Origin: Yokenella regensburgei ATCC 49455
GTDB taxonomy: Bacteria > Pseudomonadota > Gammaproteobacteria > Enterobacterales > Enterobacteriaceae
DNA: 64,000 nucleotides
Assembly (NCBI RefSeq): GCF_000735455.1
Contig: NZ_JMPS01000021.1
Span: 31,347-95,346, forward strand
Direction: 5' to 3'
Shown here: positions 41,348-54,471 of the stretch, piece after piece
Numbering within the stretch: the first letter of the stretch is position 1
Layout: each line of letters starts with the position of its first letter
The notes under the pieces: generated by a model
The model's input: only the letters and a program-made list of their open reading frames with translations
Database searches by the model: none
Told to the model about the DNA's origin: nothing
Program-made: the position numbers and the translations under genes

Positions 41348-42532
41348 TTAGTGAGCTGCCGTCGTCTCGTTATGCTGACGGTGGCGGGTCACGAACCCCA
41401 GAATGAAGCACATGACAAACACCACGGCATAGAGTCCGTTAGCAGTATGCAGCGCTGCCAGCGGGCCGCTGTGGGCAACGATCGGGCCGGTCACTACGAA
41501 GGTGAGCATGGTACCGATGGTGCCGCAGGTCAGGACGAAATTCACCAGCTTCGGTGAAGCGACTTTGGTCTGCAGTGAGCCGAGCGTGATAATCGAGGTG
41601 TAGATAGCGCTCGAGAAGAAGCCTAAGGTCAGAATGAACCATGGCATATGGTCTGGTGAACCGTTGATGAAGAAGTACATCAGCACGGTTGCCAGGCCCG
41701 CCAGCACGGTCAGAATACGCTGCAGATCGAAGAAGCGCAGAATGAAGCTGAACGCCCACATGCCAAACATGTAAGACATCCAGAAGTCGCTCACCAGCTT
41801 ACCGGCATCGTTCAGGCTCATGCCAAGCCCCTTGGCATATTCCGGTACCCAGGAGATGAAACCCAGCTGACCGAGAATGTAGCACAGCGCGGCAACGGAC
41901 AGGAACAGTACGCCGATCCCCCACTTCTCTTTCATGACCGGCTCATCGCTGGTCTGTGCTTTTTTACCCAGAACCGGGAATTCACAGCCGAAAGTCAGCA
42001 GGAAAATAGCGACGTAAACCAGGCCGATGCAGGCGTATACCCAGTACCATTCGATATGGCGCGCCAGCAGTACGGCGGCGACAATCGGGAAAATCATCCC
42101 GGCCATGCTGAAGAAGGAGTCGGTAAACAGCAAACGCGCACCGCGCTGACGTCCTTCGTACATGTGGGTGATGAGGAAGGTACCGATAGACATCGTGATA
42201 CCGCTAACCAGGCCCAGCACGAACATGGCCACGGAGAACAACGCCAGGCTGTGGCTGAACATCAAACCGGCGACTGCCAGCACCATCAACACGAAGCCAA
42301 AACGCAGCTGGGTTCTCAGAGGCACAATTTCCATCAACCAGGCATTCAGGAAAATGGAAATCAGGATCCCGGCGTTCAGGAAGGTGAAGGTGTTGCTCAT
42401 GCTGGAAACCGGCAGATGGAAGTAGTCTGCAATGTTTCCCATCACCATCCCGGTGACGATCACCAGCGCACCGGTGAGTGCGTAGGAGAAAAAGCTGATC
42501 CATGTCAGTTTGATTCGGTTGCTGTTAGTCAT
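41348..42532 (-). CDS. tsgA: major facilitator superfamily transporter TsgA
   Basis: A 394-residue, 12-helix MFS protein close to E. coli/Salmonella TsgA. The first helix starts near residue 10 ([20 protein letters not shown]). The substrate is unproven; the gene was linked to tellurite and selenite resistance in Salmonella and lies near the nir genes. The N-terminus [15 protein letters not shown] agrees with the family. It is divergent from ppiA over a 303-base region with two CRP-like sites. Confidence 0.93.
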   Translation of the reverse strand: MTNSNRIKLTWISFFSYALTGALVIVTGMVMGNIADYFHLPVSSMSNTFTFLNAGILISIFLNAWLMEIVPLRTQLRFGFVLMVLAVAGLMFSHSLALFSVAMFVLGLVSGITMSIGTFLITHMYEGRQRGARLLFTDSFFSMAGMIFPIVAAVLLARHIEWYWVYACIGLVYVAIFLLTFGCEFPVLGKKAQTSDEPVMKEKWGIGVLFLSVAALCYILGQLGFISWVPEYAKGLGMSLNDAGKLVSDFWMSYMFGMWAFSFILRFFDLQRILTVLAGLATVLMYFFINGSPDHMPWFILTLGFFSSAIYTSIITLGSLQTKVASPKLVNFVLTCGTIGTMLTFVVTGPIVAHSGPLAALHTANGLYAVVFVMCFILGFVTRHRQHNETTAAH

Positions 42533-42646
42533 TGACTGGCCTGTGAATAGAAATGAAAGCGCAAATACGCTCTAATATTGAGCGTATTGACAGCGCGTCT
42601 TGGCGGGCAGATTTTATTCTCTCACGTGATGTATTCATACGATTTA

Positions 42647-42662
42647 TGTGAAACAGATCTCA
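42647..42662. promoter_or_regulatory. candidate CRP site 1, tsgA-ppiA region
   Basis: TGTGA-AACAGA-TCTCA matches the CRP consensus at 9 of 10 positions. Confidence 0.7.
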
Positions 42663-42677
42663 TTTTGCAAACGCTTT

Positions 42678-42693
42678 CGTGATCGCAATCACG
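42678..42693. promoter_or_regulatory. candidate CRP site 2, tsgA-ppiA region
   Basis: CGTGA-TCGCAA-TCACG is a symmetric CRP-like site matching 8 of 10 positions, centred 31 bases (three helical turns) from site 1. E. coli ppiA is reported to be controlled by CRP, with CytR between the bound CRP dimers. Confidence 0.65.
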
Positions 42694-42826
42694 TTTTTTA
42701 GCCTGATAAAACCGGGCTGCGACTGGTTACATCTGTTTCAAATTCGTAAAATTAAGTAAACCTCTGGCCTGTGTCTGGAAGCCTCTTTAGAATCAAGGCA
42801 CTCGCTCTTTTTACTGCACCCGTTAA

Positions 42827-43408
<582 letters not shown>

Positions 43409-43512
43409 TCACTCCTTGCGCGGGTTACCTCCCGCGCTTCTGTGGCCTTTCTGCGTAACCGTCAATTGCTGCTTATACTTGTGGCAAATGCGGGACTCTC
43501 AGGGAGGCCATC

Positions 43513-43680
43513 ATGCAAAAACTCACCGATAAGCAAAAATCGCACCTCTGGGTGCAGAGCCGTAACGCGAATTTTCAGGCCAGCCGTCGTCTGGAGGGCG
43601 TTGATGTGCCGCTGGTCGTTCTTGAAAATGCGCAGGTGGTAGCGCGTCTTGAGGAACTCAGGAGGCACTATGAGCGATAA
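43513..43680 (+). CDS. yhfG: YhfG, antitoxin-like partner of Fic
   Basis: A 55-residue protein beginning [13 protein letters not shown] and ending EELRRHYER, clearly homologous to E. coli YhfG. It contains the Fic-inhibitory motif (S/T)xxxE(G/N): SRRLEG at residues 24-29. In class I Fic systems the glutamate of such a motif blocks ATP binding in the Fic active site. The ATG has GGGAGG upstream, and its 3' end overlaps the fic start by 11 bases, so the two are translated together. Confidence 0.9.
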   Translation: MQKLTDKQKSHLWVQSRNANFQASRRLEGVDVPLVVLENAQVVARLEELRRHYER

Positions 43681-44272
43681 ATACGGTGATGATCGCGATC
43701 CCTACCTGTACCCTGGCCTGAATGTCATGCGCAACCGACTGGGTATTCACCAGACGCAGCGCCTGGAGCAGGCGGCGTATGAGCTGACCTCACTGCGCGC
43801 GGCGACTTTGGCGCTGGGCCCGCCTGCCCGCGGTTTGCCGCACCTCTGCGCCATTCATCATCATCTTTACCAGGATGTTTTTGACTGGGCTGGCGCATTT
43901 CGCCAGGTGGATATTTACCAGGGGGACACCCGCTTCTGCCACTTTGCTTATATCGAGAAAGAGGGCAATGCGCTGATGAAGCATCTTGAGGAGGAAGCGT
44001 ATCTCGCCGGGCTGGGGCGTAGTGATTTTATTTCTCGCCTGAGTCACTACTATTGTGAAATCAATGTGCTGCATCCTTTCCGGATCGGTAATGGCATTGC
44101 GCAGCGGATCTTCTTCGAGCAGCTGGCGCTGCATGCCGGGTATTTGCTCGACTGGCGAGGGATCGAGCCTGACGTCTGGGCGCAGGCGAACCAGAGCGGC
44201 GCGATGGGAGATTTGCGCGCACTTAGCGCCATCTTCAGCAAAGTAGTAAGCGAAGCGCGGGAATCTGAGTAG
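43670..44272 (+). CDS. fic: Fic-domain protein (cell filamentation protein)
   Basis: A 200-residue Fic protein, the same length as E. coli Fic. Fic enzymes usually transfer AMP from ATP to target proteins. The active-site loop is at 135-146, [12 protein letters not shown]: the catalytic His is present, but the metal-binding Asp/Glu (canonical HxFx[D/E]GNGRxxR) is Ile and the first Arg is Ile. E. coli Fic has a similarly degenerate loop, so activity may be weak or altered. Gly55 (GPPARG), whose change to Arg causes the fic-1 filamentation phenotype in E. coli, is wild type. The ATG at 43670 has GGAGG just upstream inside yhfG. Confidence 0.93.
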   Translation: MSDKYGDDRDPYLYPGLNVMRNRLGIHQTQRLEQAAYELTSLRAATLALGPPARGLPHLCAIHHHLYQDVFDWAGAFRQVDIYQGDTRFCHFAYIEKEGNALMKHLEEEAYLAGLGRSDFISRLSHYYCEINVLHPFRIGNGIAQRIFFEQLALHAGYLLDWRGIEPDVWAQANQSGAMGDLRALSAIFSKVVSEARESE

Positions 44273-44302
44273 AATAGAGCGGATTTTTGTTCTGGAGCCG
44301 CC

Positions 44303-44866
44303 ATGATTCTGCTGATTGATAACTACGATTCGTTCACCTGGAACCTGTACCAGTACTTTTGCGAGCTGGGGGCCGAGGTGGTGGTGAAGCGAAACGATGA
44401 AATAACTCTGGCAGAGATTGACCGCCTGGCGCCGGAAAAAATCGTTATCTCTCCGGGTCCCTGTACCCCGGATGAGTCCGGAATTTCTCTCGACGTCATT
44501 CGTCATTATGCCGGAAAACTCCCCATTCTTGGCGTGTGCCTTGGGCACCAGGCGCTGGCTCAGGTCTTTGGTGCAACCATCGTGCGGGCGGCAAAGGTCA
44601 TGCACGGCAAAACGTCACCCGTTACTCACACCGGGCAGGGGGTGTTCCGGGGTCTGAACAACCCGTTGACCGTGACCCGCTATCACTCCCTGGTGATCGA
44701 TCCCGCCACGCTGCCTGCCTGTTTTGACGTCACGGCGCAAAGTGACACTGGTGAAATCATGGGTATTCGACACCGCGAATGGGCACTGGAAGGGGTTCAG
44801 TTCCATCCGGAAAGTATCCTCAGCGAGCAGGGGCATCAGCTTCTGGCGAATTTCCTGCATGGCTGA
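44303..44866 (+). CDS. pabA: aminodeoxychorismate synthase, glutamine amidotransferase subunit
   Basis: PabA supplies ammonia from glutamine to PabB for 4-amino-4-deoxychorismate, a folate precursor. The 187-residue class I amidotransferase has [11 protein letters not shown], the nucleophile elbow GVCLGHQ (Cys79) and [11 protein letters not shown] with the catalytic His-Glu pair. TrpG is the close paralogue, but the fic-pabA-argD context identifies PabA. It starts 30 bases after fic. Confidence 0.96.
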   Translation: MILLIDNYDSFTWNLYQYFCELGAEVVVKRNDEITLAEIDRLAPEKIVISPGPCTPDESGISLDVIRHYAGKLPILGVCLGHQALAQVFGATIVRAAKVMHGKTSPVTHTGQGVFRGLNNPLTVTRYHSLVIDPATLPACFDVTAQSDTGEIMGIRHREWALEGVQFHPESILSEQGHQLLANFLHG

Positions 44867-44891
44867 ATAGTGGTTGCCATTAACTGATTTT

Positions 44892-48248
<3,357 letters not shown>

Positions 48249-48255
48249 GGGTGAT

Positions 48256-48294
48256 AAAACAAAAACGGCGCGCGATGTAGGTTGCGCGCCGTCT
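48256..48294 (-). terminator. intrinsic terminator of crp
   Basis: On the minus strand a GC-rich stem GACGGCGCGC/GCGCGCCGT with a 10-base loop is followed by TTTTGTTTT. It begins 9 bases after the crp stop and ends just before the yhfK start. Confidence 0.93.
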
Positions 48295-48302
48295 GGCATG
48301 AT

Positions 48303-48935
48303 TTAGCGGGTACCGTAAACCACGATGGTTTTACCGTGTGCGGAGATCAGATTCTGATCTTCCAGCATTTTCAGAATACGACCCACGGTTTCACGGGAGC
48401 AGCCCACGATCTGACCGATTTCCTGACGAGTGATTTTGATCTGCATCCCGTCCGGGTGAGTCATGGCGTCCGGCTGTTTCGCCAGGTTCAGCAGCGTCTG
48501 CGCGATGCGGCCCGTTACGTCCAGGAAGGCGAGGTTGCCCACTTTCTCAGACGTTACCTGCAGACGGCGAGCCATCTGAGAAGAGAGACGCATCAGGATG
48601 TCCGGGTTTACCTGGATCAGCTGACGGAATTTTTTGTATGAAATTTCAGCGACTTCACAAGCCGTTTTAGCACGCACCCAGGCGCTACGTTCCTGGCCTT
48701 CTTCAAACAGGCCTAATTCACCGATGAAATCGCCCTGGTTGAGGTAAGAGAGGATCATCTCTTTACCTTCTTCATCCTTGATGAGTACAGCCACGGAGCC
48801 TTTCACGATGTAATACAACGTTTCTGCTTTTTCACCCTGGTGAATAAGCGTGCTCTTCGACGGGTACTTATGAATGTGGCAATGAGACAAGAACCATTCG
48901 AGAGTCGGGTCTGTTTGCGGTTTGCCAAGCACCAT
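48303..48935 (-). CDS. crp: cAMP receptor protein (catabolite activator)
   Basis: The global regulator of carbon use. The 210-residue protein has the cyclic-nucleotide domain ([20 protein letters not shown], with the cAMP phosphate-binding Glu and Arg) and a C-terminal winged helix with recognition segment [11 protein letters not shown]. It is essentially identical to E. coli CRP. The ATG has AGAGGATAAT upstream. It is divergent from yhfA. Targets in this window probably include pck, tsgA-ppiA and, by analogy, gntT. Confidence 0.99.
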   Translation of the reverse strand: MVLGKPQTDPTLEWFLSHCHIHKYPSKSTLIHQGEKAETLYYIVKGSVAVLIKDEEGKEMILSYLNQGDFIGELGLFEEGQERSAWVRAKTACEVAEISYKKFRQLIQVNPDILMRLSSQMARRLQVTSEKVGNLAFLDVTGRIAQTLLNLAKQPDAMTHPDGMQIKITRQEIGQIVGCSRETVGRILKMLEDQNLISAHGKTIVVYGTR

Positions 48936-49238
48936 GCGCGATTATCCTCTGTTATAAGCTGTCTCCAGCGGCATTAGTCTTTCTGCCCCTGGGTTGCAAT
49001 CGAATTCTTCCCGCTACCTGGGAAGTGGGCTGACGGTATATTCAGCAGCCTTATGTGATGTCCTCTGCAGACATGTCATTTATCAATGTAACACTGTTGC
49101 ATCCCGAATGTTTTAGCATAGCTTTCGCCGCATGTCTCCTGGTGTCTCGCTTCAGCATGATGCACGTCGCCTTCCATTGCGAGAAATGTTATGTGCGCGT
49201 AATCTGTGAAGAAAATTGCAACTCAGGAGTTAAAAAAT
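48936..49238. other. crp-yhfA divergent promoter region
   Basis: A 303-base gap that must hold the crp promoter with its long leader and the divergent yhfA promoter. In E. coli crp is autoregulated from this region. I see no unambiguous CRP site; TGTGC-GCGTAA-TCTGT near 49191 is too poor to call. No gene is supported. Confidence 0.65.
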
Positions 49239-49643
49239 ATGCAAGCGCGTGTGAAATGGGTTGAAGGGTTAACCTTCCTTGGTGAGTCGGCTTCGGGTCA
49301 TCAGATTTTGATGGATGGCAACTCTGGAGATAAAGCACCGAGCCCGATGGAAATGGTGCTGATGGCGGCGGGCGGATGCAGCGCCATCGACGTGGTCTCT
49401 ATTCTGCAAAAAGGCCGCCAGGCCGTGACGGATTGTGAAGTGAAGCTGACTTCAGAGCGCCGCGACGAGGCTCCGCGCCTGTTCACCCACATCAATCTGC
49501 ACTTCATCGTGACCGGTAAAGATCTGAAAGATGCAACCGTCTCTCGCGCGGTGGATCTGTCTGCTGAGAAGTATTGCTCGGTGGCATTGATGCTGGAAAA
49601 AGCCGTCAACATCACGCATTCCTATGAGGTTGTTGAAGGCTGA
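49239..49643 (+). CDS. yhfA: OsmC-family protein YhfA
   Basis: A 134-residue OsmC/Ohr-fold protein, family of peroxide-reducing or redox-sensing enzymes. The typical cysteines are present (Cys in GGCSAIDV and in EKYCSVALML). The ATG at 49239 begins MQARVKWVEGLTF as in E. coli and has AGGAG 9 bases upstream; the frame is open 11 codons further but without better support. The function in the cell is unproven. It is divergent from crp. Confidence 0.93.
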   Translation: MQARVKWVEGLTFLGESASGHQILMDGNSGDKAPSPMEMVLMAAGGCSAIDVVSILQKGRQAVTDCEVKLTSERRDEAPRLFTHINLHFIVTGKDLKDATVSRAVDLSAEKYCSVALMLEKAVNITHSYEVVEG

Positions 49644-49661
49644 TGTTAATGCGGGTGGTCA

Positions 49662-49692
49662 CTCACCCCCTTCCCGGCGGAAGAGGGGTGAG
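49662..49692. repeat. palindrome between convergent yhfA and prkB
   Basis: CTCACCCC (49662-49669) pairs with GGGGTGAG (49685-49692), and an inner TTCC/GGAA pair closes a CGGC loop. It ends two bases before the prkB stop. The only T-run nearby lies further on and codes for the prkB C-terminus. It may end transcription in one or both directions, and it resembles the envZ palindrome at 15577. Confidence 0.8.
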
Positions 49693-49694
49693 GT

Positions 49695-50564
49695 TTATCC
49701 GATTTTTTTCCCTTCCATGATTCGCTGTACCAACGGCGCCATGATCAGCTCCATCGCCAGCCCCATTTTCCCGCCCGGTACCACCAGAGTATTCATATGT
49801 GAAATGAACGAGCCCTGCAGCATAGCCAACAGCCATGGGTAGTCGATTCCCGCCAGATTACGGAAATGAATGACCACGAAGCTCTCATCAAGCGAAGGAA
49901 TTCCTTTTGCGGCAAACGGGTTCGAGGTATCGACGGTCGGGACGCGCTGGAAGTTAATGTGGGTACGGGAAAACTGCGGAGTAATGAAGTTGATGTAGTC
50001 CTCCATTGAGCGCACCACGGAATCCATCACTGCCTCGCGCGAATGACCGCGCTCGCCGGTGTCGCGCACCAGCTTCTGGATCCACTCAAGGTTGACGATG
50101 GGCACCACGCCGACCAGCAGATCGACATGACGGGCGACATCCTGATCCTTTGTCACTACGCCGCCGTGCAGGCCTTCATAGAACAAGACGTCGGTAGGTT
50201 CGGGCAACGGCTGCCACGGCGTGAAGGTGCCTGGCACCTGGTCCCAGGGGACCGCTTCATCATAGGTATGCAGGTATTTACGCGACTGGCCTTTACCGCT
50301 CAGGCCGTACTCGTGGAAGGTTTGTTCGAGCAGGCTAAAGTCATTGGCTTCCGGGCCAAAATAGCTGATGTGCTTTCCCAGGTCGCGCGCCTTACGGATA
50401 GCCATATCCATTTCAGGCCGCGTGTAGCGATGAAAGCTGTCGCCCTCAACCTCCGCGGCGCGGAGCTTGAGCTGGGAGAAAATCTTACGAAATGCGAGGC
50501 TGGTGGTTGTGGTTCCGGCACCGCTGGAGCCCGTGACTGCAATAACCGGGTGTTTGGCCGACAT
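49695..50564 (-). CDS. prkB: phosphoribulokinase-like protein PrkB
   Basis: A 289-residue P-loop kinase of the phosphoribulokinase/uridine kinase family, same length as E. coli PrkB. The P-loop GSSGAGTTT is at residues 12-20. Enteric PrkB has no Calvin cycle to serve, and the true substrate is not established. It is downstream of yheT-yheU on the same strand. Confidence 0.93.
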   Translation of the reverse strand: MSAKHPVIAVTGSSGAGTTTTSLAFRKIFSQLKLRAAEVEGDSFHRYTRPEMDMAIRKARDLGKHISYFGPEANDFSLLEQTFHEYGLSGKGQSRKYLHTYDEAVPWDQVPGTFTPWQPLPEPTDVLFYEGLHGGVVTKDQDVARHVDLLVGVVPIVNLEWIQKLVRDTGERGHSREAVMDSVVRSMEDYINFITPQFSRTHINFQRVPTVDTSNPFAAKGIPSLDESFVVIHFRNLAGIDYPWLLAMLQGSFISHMNTLVVPGGKMGLAMELIMAPLVQRIMEGKKIG

Positions 50565-50599
50565 AGCGAACAGCTCCCTGAGTCAATGGTGATGGAGGG

Positions 50600-50818
50600 T
50601 CAGCCGTTAAACTGCTTGCGCGACATAATATTGACGGTCTCGTGCAGTTCGGACCACACCAGCACGGCCTCACCGCTTTGCAGCTGTTGTTTAACGTCGG
50701 CGACCTTATCTTTTAATGAACGTTCATGTTCACCATAGTCGGTGCCTTCGCGCAAGACAAAACTTTCGATCAGGTTTTCGAGCGCCTCCGGGCTCAGGTC
50801 CTGCCAGGGGATCATCAT
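50600..50818 (-). CDS. yheU: UPF0270 protein YheU
   Basis: A 72-residue protein of unknown function, starting [20 protein letters not shown] as in E. coli (MLIPWQDL). The ATG at 50818 overlaps the yheT stop by four bases, indicating coupling. A longer frame to 50872 is only yheT coding sequence read in another frame. Confidence 0.9.
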   Translation of the reverse strand: MMIPWQDLSPEALENLIESFVLREGTDYGEHERSLKDKVADVKQQLQSGEAVLVWSELHETVNIMSRKQFNG

Positions 50819-51837
50819 GCCTGTGCCCTCAGCCAGCGGGTTAACCAGTCGGGAATGCGCTTTTCGAGCCACATTTCCGGTTTACGCAGGGTGCCACCCA
50901 CAAAGCCGACGTGGCCGCCGTGCTCCGTCAGTTGATACTCAACGTTTGGCGGCAGCTGTTCCTGAGGAGGAATGGAGTGATGATCCATAAACGGATCGTC
51001 CTTCGCATGGATGATAAGCGTAGGAATTTTGATTTCACTCAGGACCGGCATAGCGCTGCACTGACGGTAGTAGTCGATAGCATCCGCGAAACCGTGGATT
51101 TTCGAGGTGATAAGGTCATCGAATTCACGGATACGACGCACGCTTTTCAACTGCCGCAGGTTAATCGGCAGGGTTCCAGGGTAGGCCTTGAGCTTGCGGG
51201 CGGCGTTACCCTTGAGCAGATTTAGCAGATAACGCTGATAAACCCGGGAAAAACCCTTATCCATATGATAGCTACAGGCTTCCAGCATGAAGGGGGCGGA
51301 CACAATAACTGCGGCGTTCAGCGGCACGTCGGCGCCTTCTTTCGCCAGCAGACAGCCGAGCATATTCCCACCGAGTGAATACCCTACCGCCGCCGTAGGT
51401 GCGTTGCCAAACTGGCGTTGCAGCCAGTTGAGGAACCAGGTGCCGTCTTCGGTTTCCCCGGAGTGGTAAATACGTTCGTTACGATTAGGCTCACCGCTAC
51501 AGCCGCGAAAATGCATCACTACGCCGAGCCAGCCGCGCTGCTGCGCCGCGTGGATCAGGCCGTGGGCATAGGGGCTGTAAAGGCTGCCTTCTAACCCGTG
51601 AAAGACCACCAGGCGCGGTTTATGGCGCGCCTGTTCGGGATCTTCACTCCAGGCAAGATCGACAAAATCACCGTCGGGTAGCTCAAGACGCTGCCAGTGC
51701 GGAGTGAACTGCAGCTTGCGGCGAATTAGCCGCGGCAGCATGGTCTGCAGGTGGCAGTTCTTAATGCCTCGCATCGGTACGAAGGAGGCATCATCTTCCG
51801 GTGGTAATTCGAAATCTACGGGGGTTATCTGAGTCAT
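50815..51837 (-). CDS. yheT: alpha/beta hydrolase YheT
   Basis: A 340-residue hydrolase of the YheT/ABHD family, same length as in E. coli. The nucleophile elbow is GYSLGGN (about residues 146-152), and the catalytic Asp and His are likely in [10 protein letters not shown] and EHGGHVGF. The natural substrate is unknown. First gene of yheT-yheU-prkB. Confidence 0.92.
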   Translation of the reverse strand: MTQITPVDFELPPEDDASFVPMRGIKNCHLQTMLPRLIRRKLQFTPHWQRLELPDGDFVDLAWSEDPEQARHKPRLVVFHGLEGSLYSPYAHGLIHAAQQRGWLGVVMHFRGCSGEPNRNERIYHSGETEDGTWFLNWLQRQFGNAPTAAVGYSLGGNMLGCLLAKEGADVPLNAAVIVSAPFMLEACSYHMDKGFSRVYQRYLLNLLKGNAARKLKAYPGTLPINLRQLKSVRRIREFDDLITSKIHGFADAIDYYRQCSAMPVLSEIKIPTLIIHAKDDPFMDHHSIPPQEQLPPNVEYQLTEHGGHVGFVGGTLRKPEMWLEKRIPDWLTRWLRAQA

Positions 51838-51889
51838 TGCGCTCTACTATACCGCCCGGCCGGTTTCATGTTTATGAATTCGAGCCACA

Positions 51890-53794
51890 TTACCCCTCCT
51901 GCAGCATCTGTTCGAGTTGCTCCTGCGCCTCAAGCCACGCCATTTCGCACTCTTCAAGCCCGGATTTCGCGCTGGCCTGCTGTTGCAGGCAGGCGGTCAG
52001 CTCTGCTTTGCGCGCCTGATCGTACAGGCCGCTATCGCCAAGCGTTTCTTCCGCCTGTGCCAGCTCGGCATTAAGTTTCTCCATCTCTTTTTCGAGACGA
52101 GTAATCTCTTTGCGCAGCGGCTGCGTCTGAGTACGCAGTTCTGCTTCGCGGCGTTTCTGATCTTTACGCGCCTGGGCGCTGTTGGCGTTGTCCTTCGACG
52201 CTTCCGTTGGCTGGTTTTCCTGCTTCTGCACGTCGGTCAGCCACTGCTGATAGTCGTCCAGATCGCCGTCGAACGGTTCGACTTTACCATCATGAACCAG
52301 ATACAGATCGTCAGTGGTGGAACGCAGAAGGTGACGGTCGTGCGAAACCACCACTAATGCACCTTCAAATTCGATCAGCGCTTCGGTCAACGCCTGGCGC
52401 ATGTCGAGATCGAGGTGGTTAGTTGGTTCATCGAGCAGCAGCAGGTTCGGGCGCTGCCAGACGATCAGCGCCAGCACCAGGCGCGCTTTTTCGCCGCCGG
52501 AGAAACGTGCCGTGTGTTCGGTGACTTTATCACCCTGGAAGCCAAAGCCGCCCAGATAGTCGCGCAGCTTCTGCTCAAGCTCCTGCGGCGCCAGGCGTGC
52601 CAGGTGCTGAATCGGTGATTCATCCGCCCGTAAGAATTCCAGCTGATGCTGAGCAAAATAGCCAAGCTTGATGCCTTTCGCCAGACCGATATCACCGCTG
52701 ATGGGCGCCAGCTCGCCTGCCAGCATTTTGATAAGCGTTGATTTACCAGCACCGTTGCGGCCGAGCAGGCCGATACGCGAGCCCGGCACCAGGTTGAGCT
52801 TGATGGAGTCGAGAATGACGCGTTCGCCATAGCCTGCGCTGACCTTTTCCATCTTCAGCAGCGGGTTTGGCAGGCTTTCCGGCGCGCGGAAGCTAAAGTG
52901 GAACGGGTTATCGACGTGTGCCGGGGCAATCATCTCCATGCGCTCAAGCATTTTTACCCGGCTTTGAGCCTGCTTGGCTTTTGAGGCTTTTGCTTTAAAG
53001 CGATCGATGAAGCTTTGCAGGTGCGCGACTTTTTGCTGCTGGCTTTCAAACATCGACTGCTGCTGAGCAAGCCGGGTCGAACGCTGAATTTCGAACGACG
53101 AGTAGTTGCCGGTGTATTCGAACATGGTTTCCTGTTCGATATGAATAATTTTGCCCACTACCGGGTCGAGGAAGTCGCGGTCGTGGGAAATCAGAATCAG
53201 AGTGCCCTGATAGCTTTTCAGCCACTTCTCAAGCCAGATAACGGCATCAAGATCGAGGTGGTTGGTCGGTTCATCGAGCAGCAGCAGATCAGAACGGCAA
53301 ATCAGCGCCTGCGCCAGGTTAAGGCGCATTCGCCATCCACCGGAGAAGTCGCTTACCGGGCGTTCGAGCTGTTCATTGCTGAAGCCTAAACCGTGCAGCA
53401 GGCTTGAAGCGCGGGAGCGAATAGTCCATGCATCAATCGCGTCCAGTTTGCCGTGAACGGTCGCGATCGCGTGGCCGTCGTCGCGCTCGTTGGCGCGCTG
53501 CAGCTCGGCTTCCAGTTGACGGTATTCGCGGTCACCGTCGATGACATAGTCTAAAGCGGGCACCTTCAGGGCGGGGGTTTCCTGATTTACCCAGGCGAGC
53601 TGCCAGTTACCCGGGTAGGTGAAACTTCCACCGTCGGCGCTGATTTCATTTTTCAGCAGGGCCAGCAGCGTGGATTTACCGCAGCCGTTTTTACCCACCA
53701 GGCCAACTTTCTGCCCGGGGTTGATGGTAGCGGTAGCGTTATCCAACAGGACGCGAACGCCGCGACGAATTTGTAATGAGGAGAAAACAATCAT
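51890..53794 (-). CDS. yheS: ABC-F ATPase YheS
   Basis: A 634-residue soluble protein with two ABC cassettes and no membrane part, an ABC-F factor acting on ribosomes. Walker A motifs are GKNGCGKST (about 34-42) and GRNGAGKST (about 346-354); signatures are FSGGWRMRL and FSGGEKARL. The inter-domain linker and a basic coiled-coil C-terminus (about 525-634) fit the family. E. coli YheS helps translation through difficult nascent chains. Divergent from kefG. Confidence 0.95.
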   Translation of the reverse strand: MIVFSSLQIRRGVRVLLDNATATINPGQKVGLVGKNGCGKSTLLALLKNEISADGGSFTYPGNWQLAWVNQETPALKVPALDYVIDGDREYRQLEAELQRANERDDGHAIATVHGKLDAIDAWTIRSRASSLLHGLGFSNEQLERPVSDFSGGWRMRLNLAQALICRSDLLLLDEPTNHLDLDAVIWLEKWLKSYQGTLILISHDRDFLDPVVGKIIHIEQETMFEYTGNYSSFEIQRSTRLAQQQSMFESQQQKVAHLQSFIDRFKAKASKAKQAQSRVKMLERMEMIAPAHVDNPFHFSFRAPESLPNPLLKMEKVSAGYGERVILDSIKLNLVPGSRIGLLGRNGAGKSTLIKMLAGELAPISGDIGLAKGIKLGYFAQHQLEFLRADESPIQHLARLAPQELEQKLRDYLGGFGFQGDKVTEHTARFSGGEKARLVLALIVWQRPNLLLLDEPTNHLDLDMRQALTEALIEFEGALVVVSHDRHLLRSTTDDLYLVHDGKVEPFDGDLDDYQQWLTDVQKQENQPTEASKDNANSAQARKDQKRREAELRTQTQPLRKEITRLEKEMEKLNAELAQAEETLGDSGLYDQARKAELTACLQQQASAKSGLEECEMAWLEAQEQLEQMLQEG

Positions 53795-53916
53795 AAGGCG
53801 CCGTATGTTCAGACTATGTTAATTTGTCATTATGATAATGTAATGTGCGGGCAATTTTCCGCACCGGGCCGCCATGGTAGCCCAAAACGATAACGATAGA
53901 CAAAACCGGGAGGGGG

Positions 53917-54471
53917 ATGATGTCTCAGACAGCGAAAGTTTTGCTGCTGTATGCCCATCCGGAATCTCAGGACTCGGTGGCTAACCGGGTTTTGCTTAAG
54001 CCGGCGTTGCAACTGCAGAATGTGACCGTGCATGACCTTTATGCACACTACCCAGACTTCTTTATTGATATTCAGCGCGAGCAGGCTCTGCTTCGTGAGC
54101 ATGATGTTATCGTTTTCCAGCATCCGCTATATACCTATAGCTGTCCGGCGTTGCTCAAAGAGTGGATGGACAGGGTATTGAGCCGGGGGTTTGCCAGCGG
54201 GGTGGGGGGCAACCAGCTGGCGGGAAAGTACTGGCGGAGCGTCATCACGACCGGCGAGCCGGAAGCAGCCTACCGTCATGATGGGTTAAACCGCTACCCG
54301 ATGAGCGATATTTTACGTCCCTTCGAACTCACCGCCGCCATGTGCCACATGCACTGGATGACGCCTATCATCGTTTACTGGGCGCGCCGTCAGCCTCCTG
54401 AGGAGCTGGCGAGTCACGCCCGCGCCTATGGTGACTGGCTGGCCTCGCCCGTGATTGTCGGAGGCCGCTGA
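53917..54471 (+). CDS. kefG: potassium-efflux ancillary protein KefG
   Basis: A 184-residue flavodoxin-like quinone-reductase-family protein required for full KefB activity. The flavin-fold N-terminus [12 protein letters not shown] and [21 protein letters not shown] are visible. Its stop overlaps the kefB start (TGATG), so the two are coupled. Confidence 0.96.
   Translation: MMSQTAKVLLLYAHPESQDSVANRVLLKPALQLQNVTVHDLYAHYPDFFIDIQREQALLREHDVIVFQHPLYTYSCPALLKEWMDRVLSRGFASGVGGNQLAGKYWRSVITTGEPEAAYRHDGLNRYPMSDILRPFELTAAMCHMHWMTPIIVYWARRQPPEELASHARAYGDWLASPVIVGGR

Noticed and set aside
49189..49204. CRP autoregulatory site between crp and yhfA
   Set aside because: TGTGC-GCGTAA-TCTGT matches too few positions to call, although a site is expected from E. 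coli biology.
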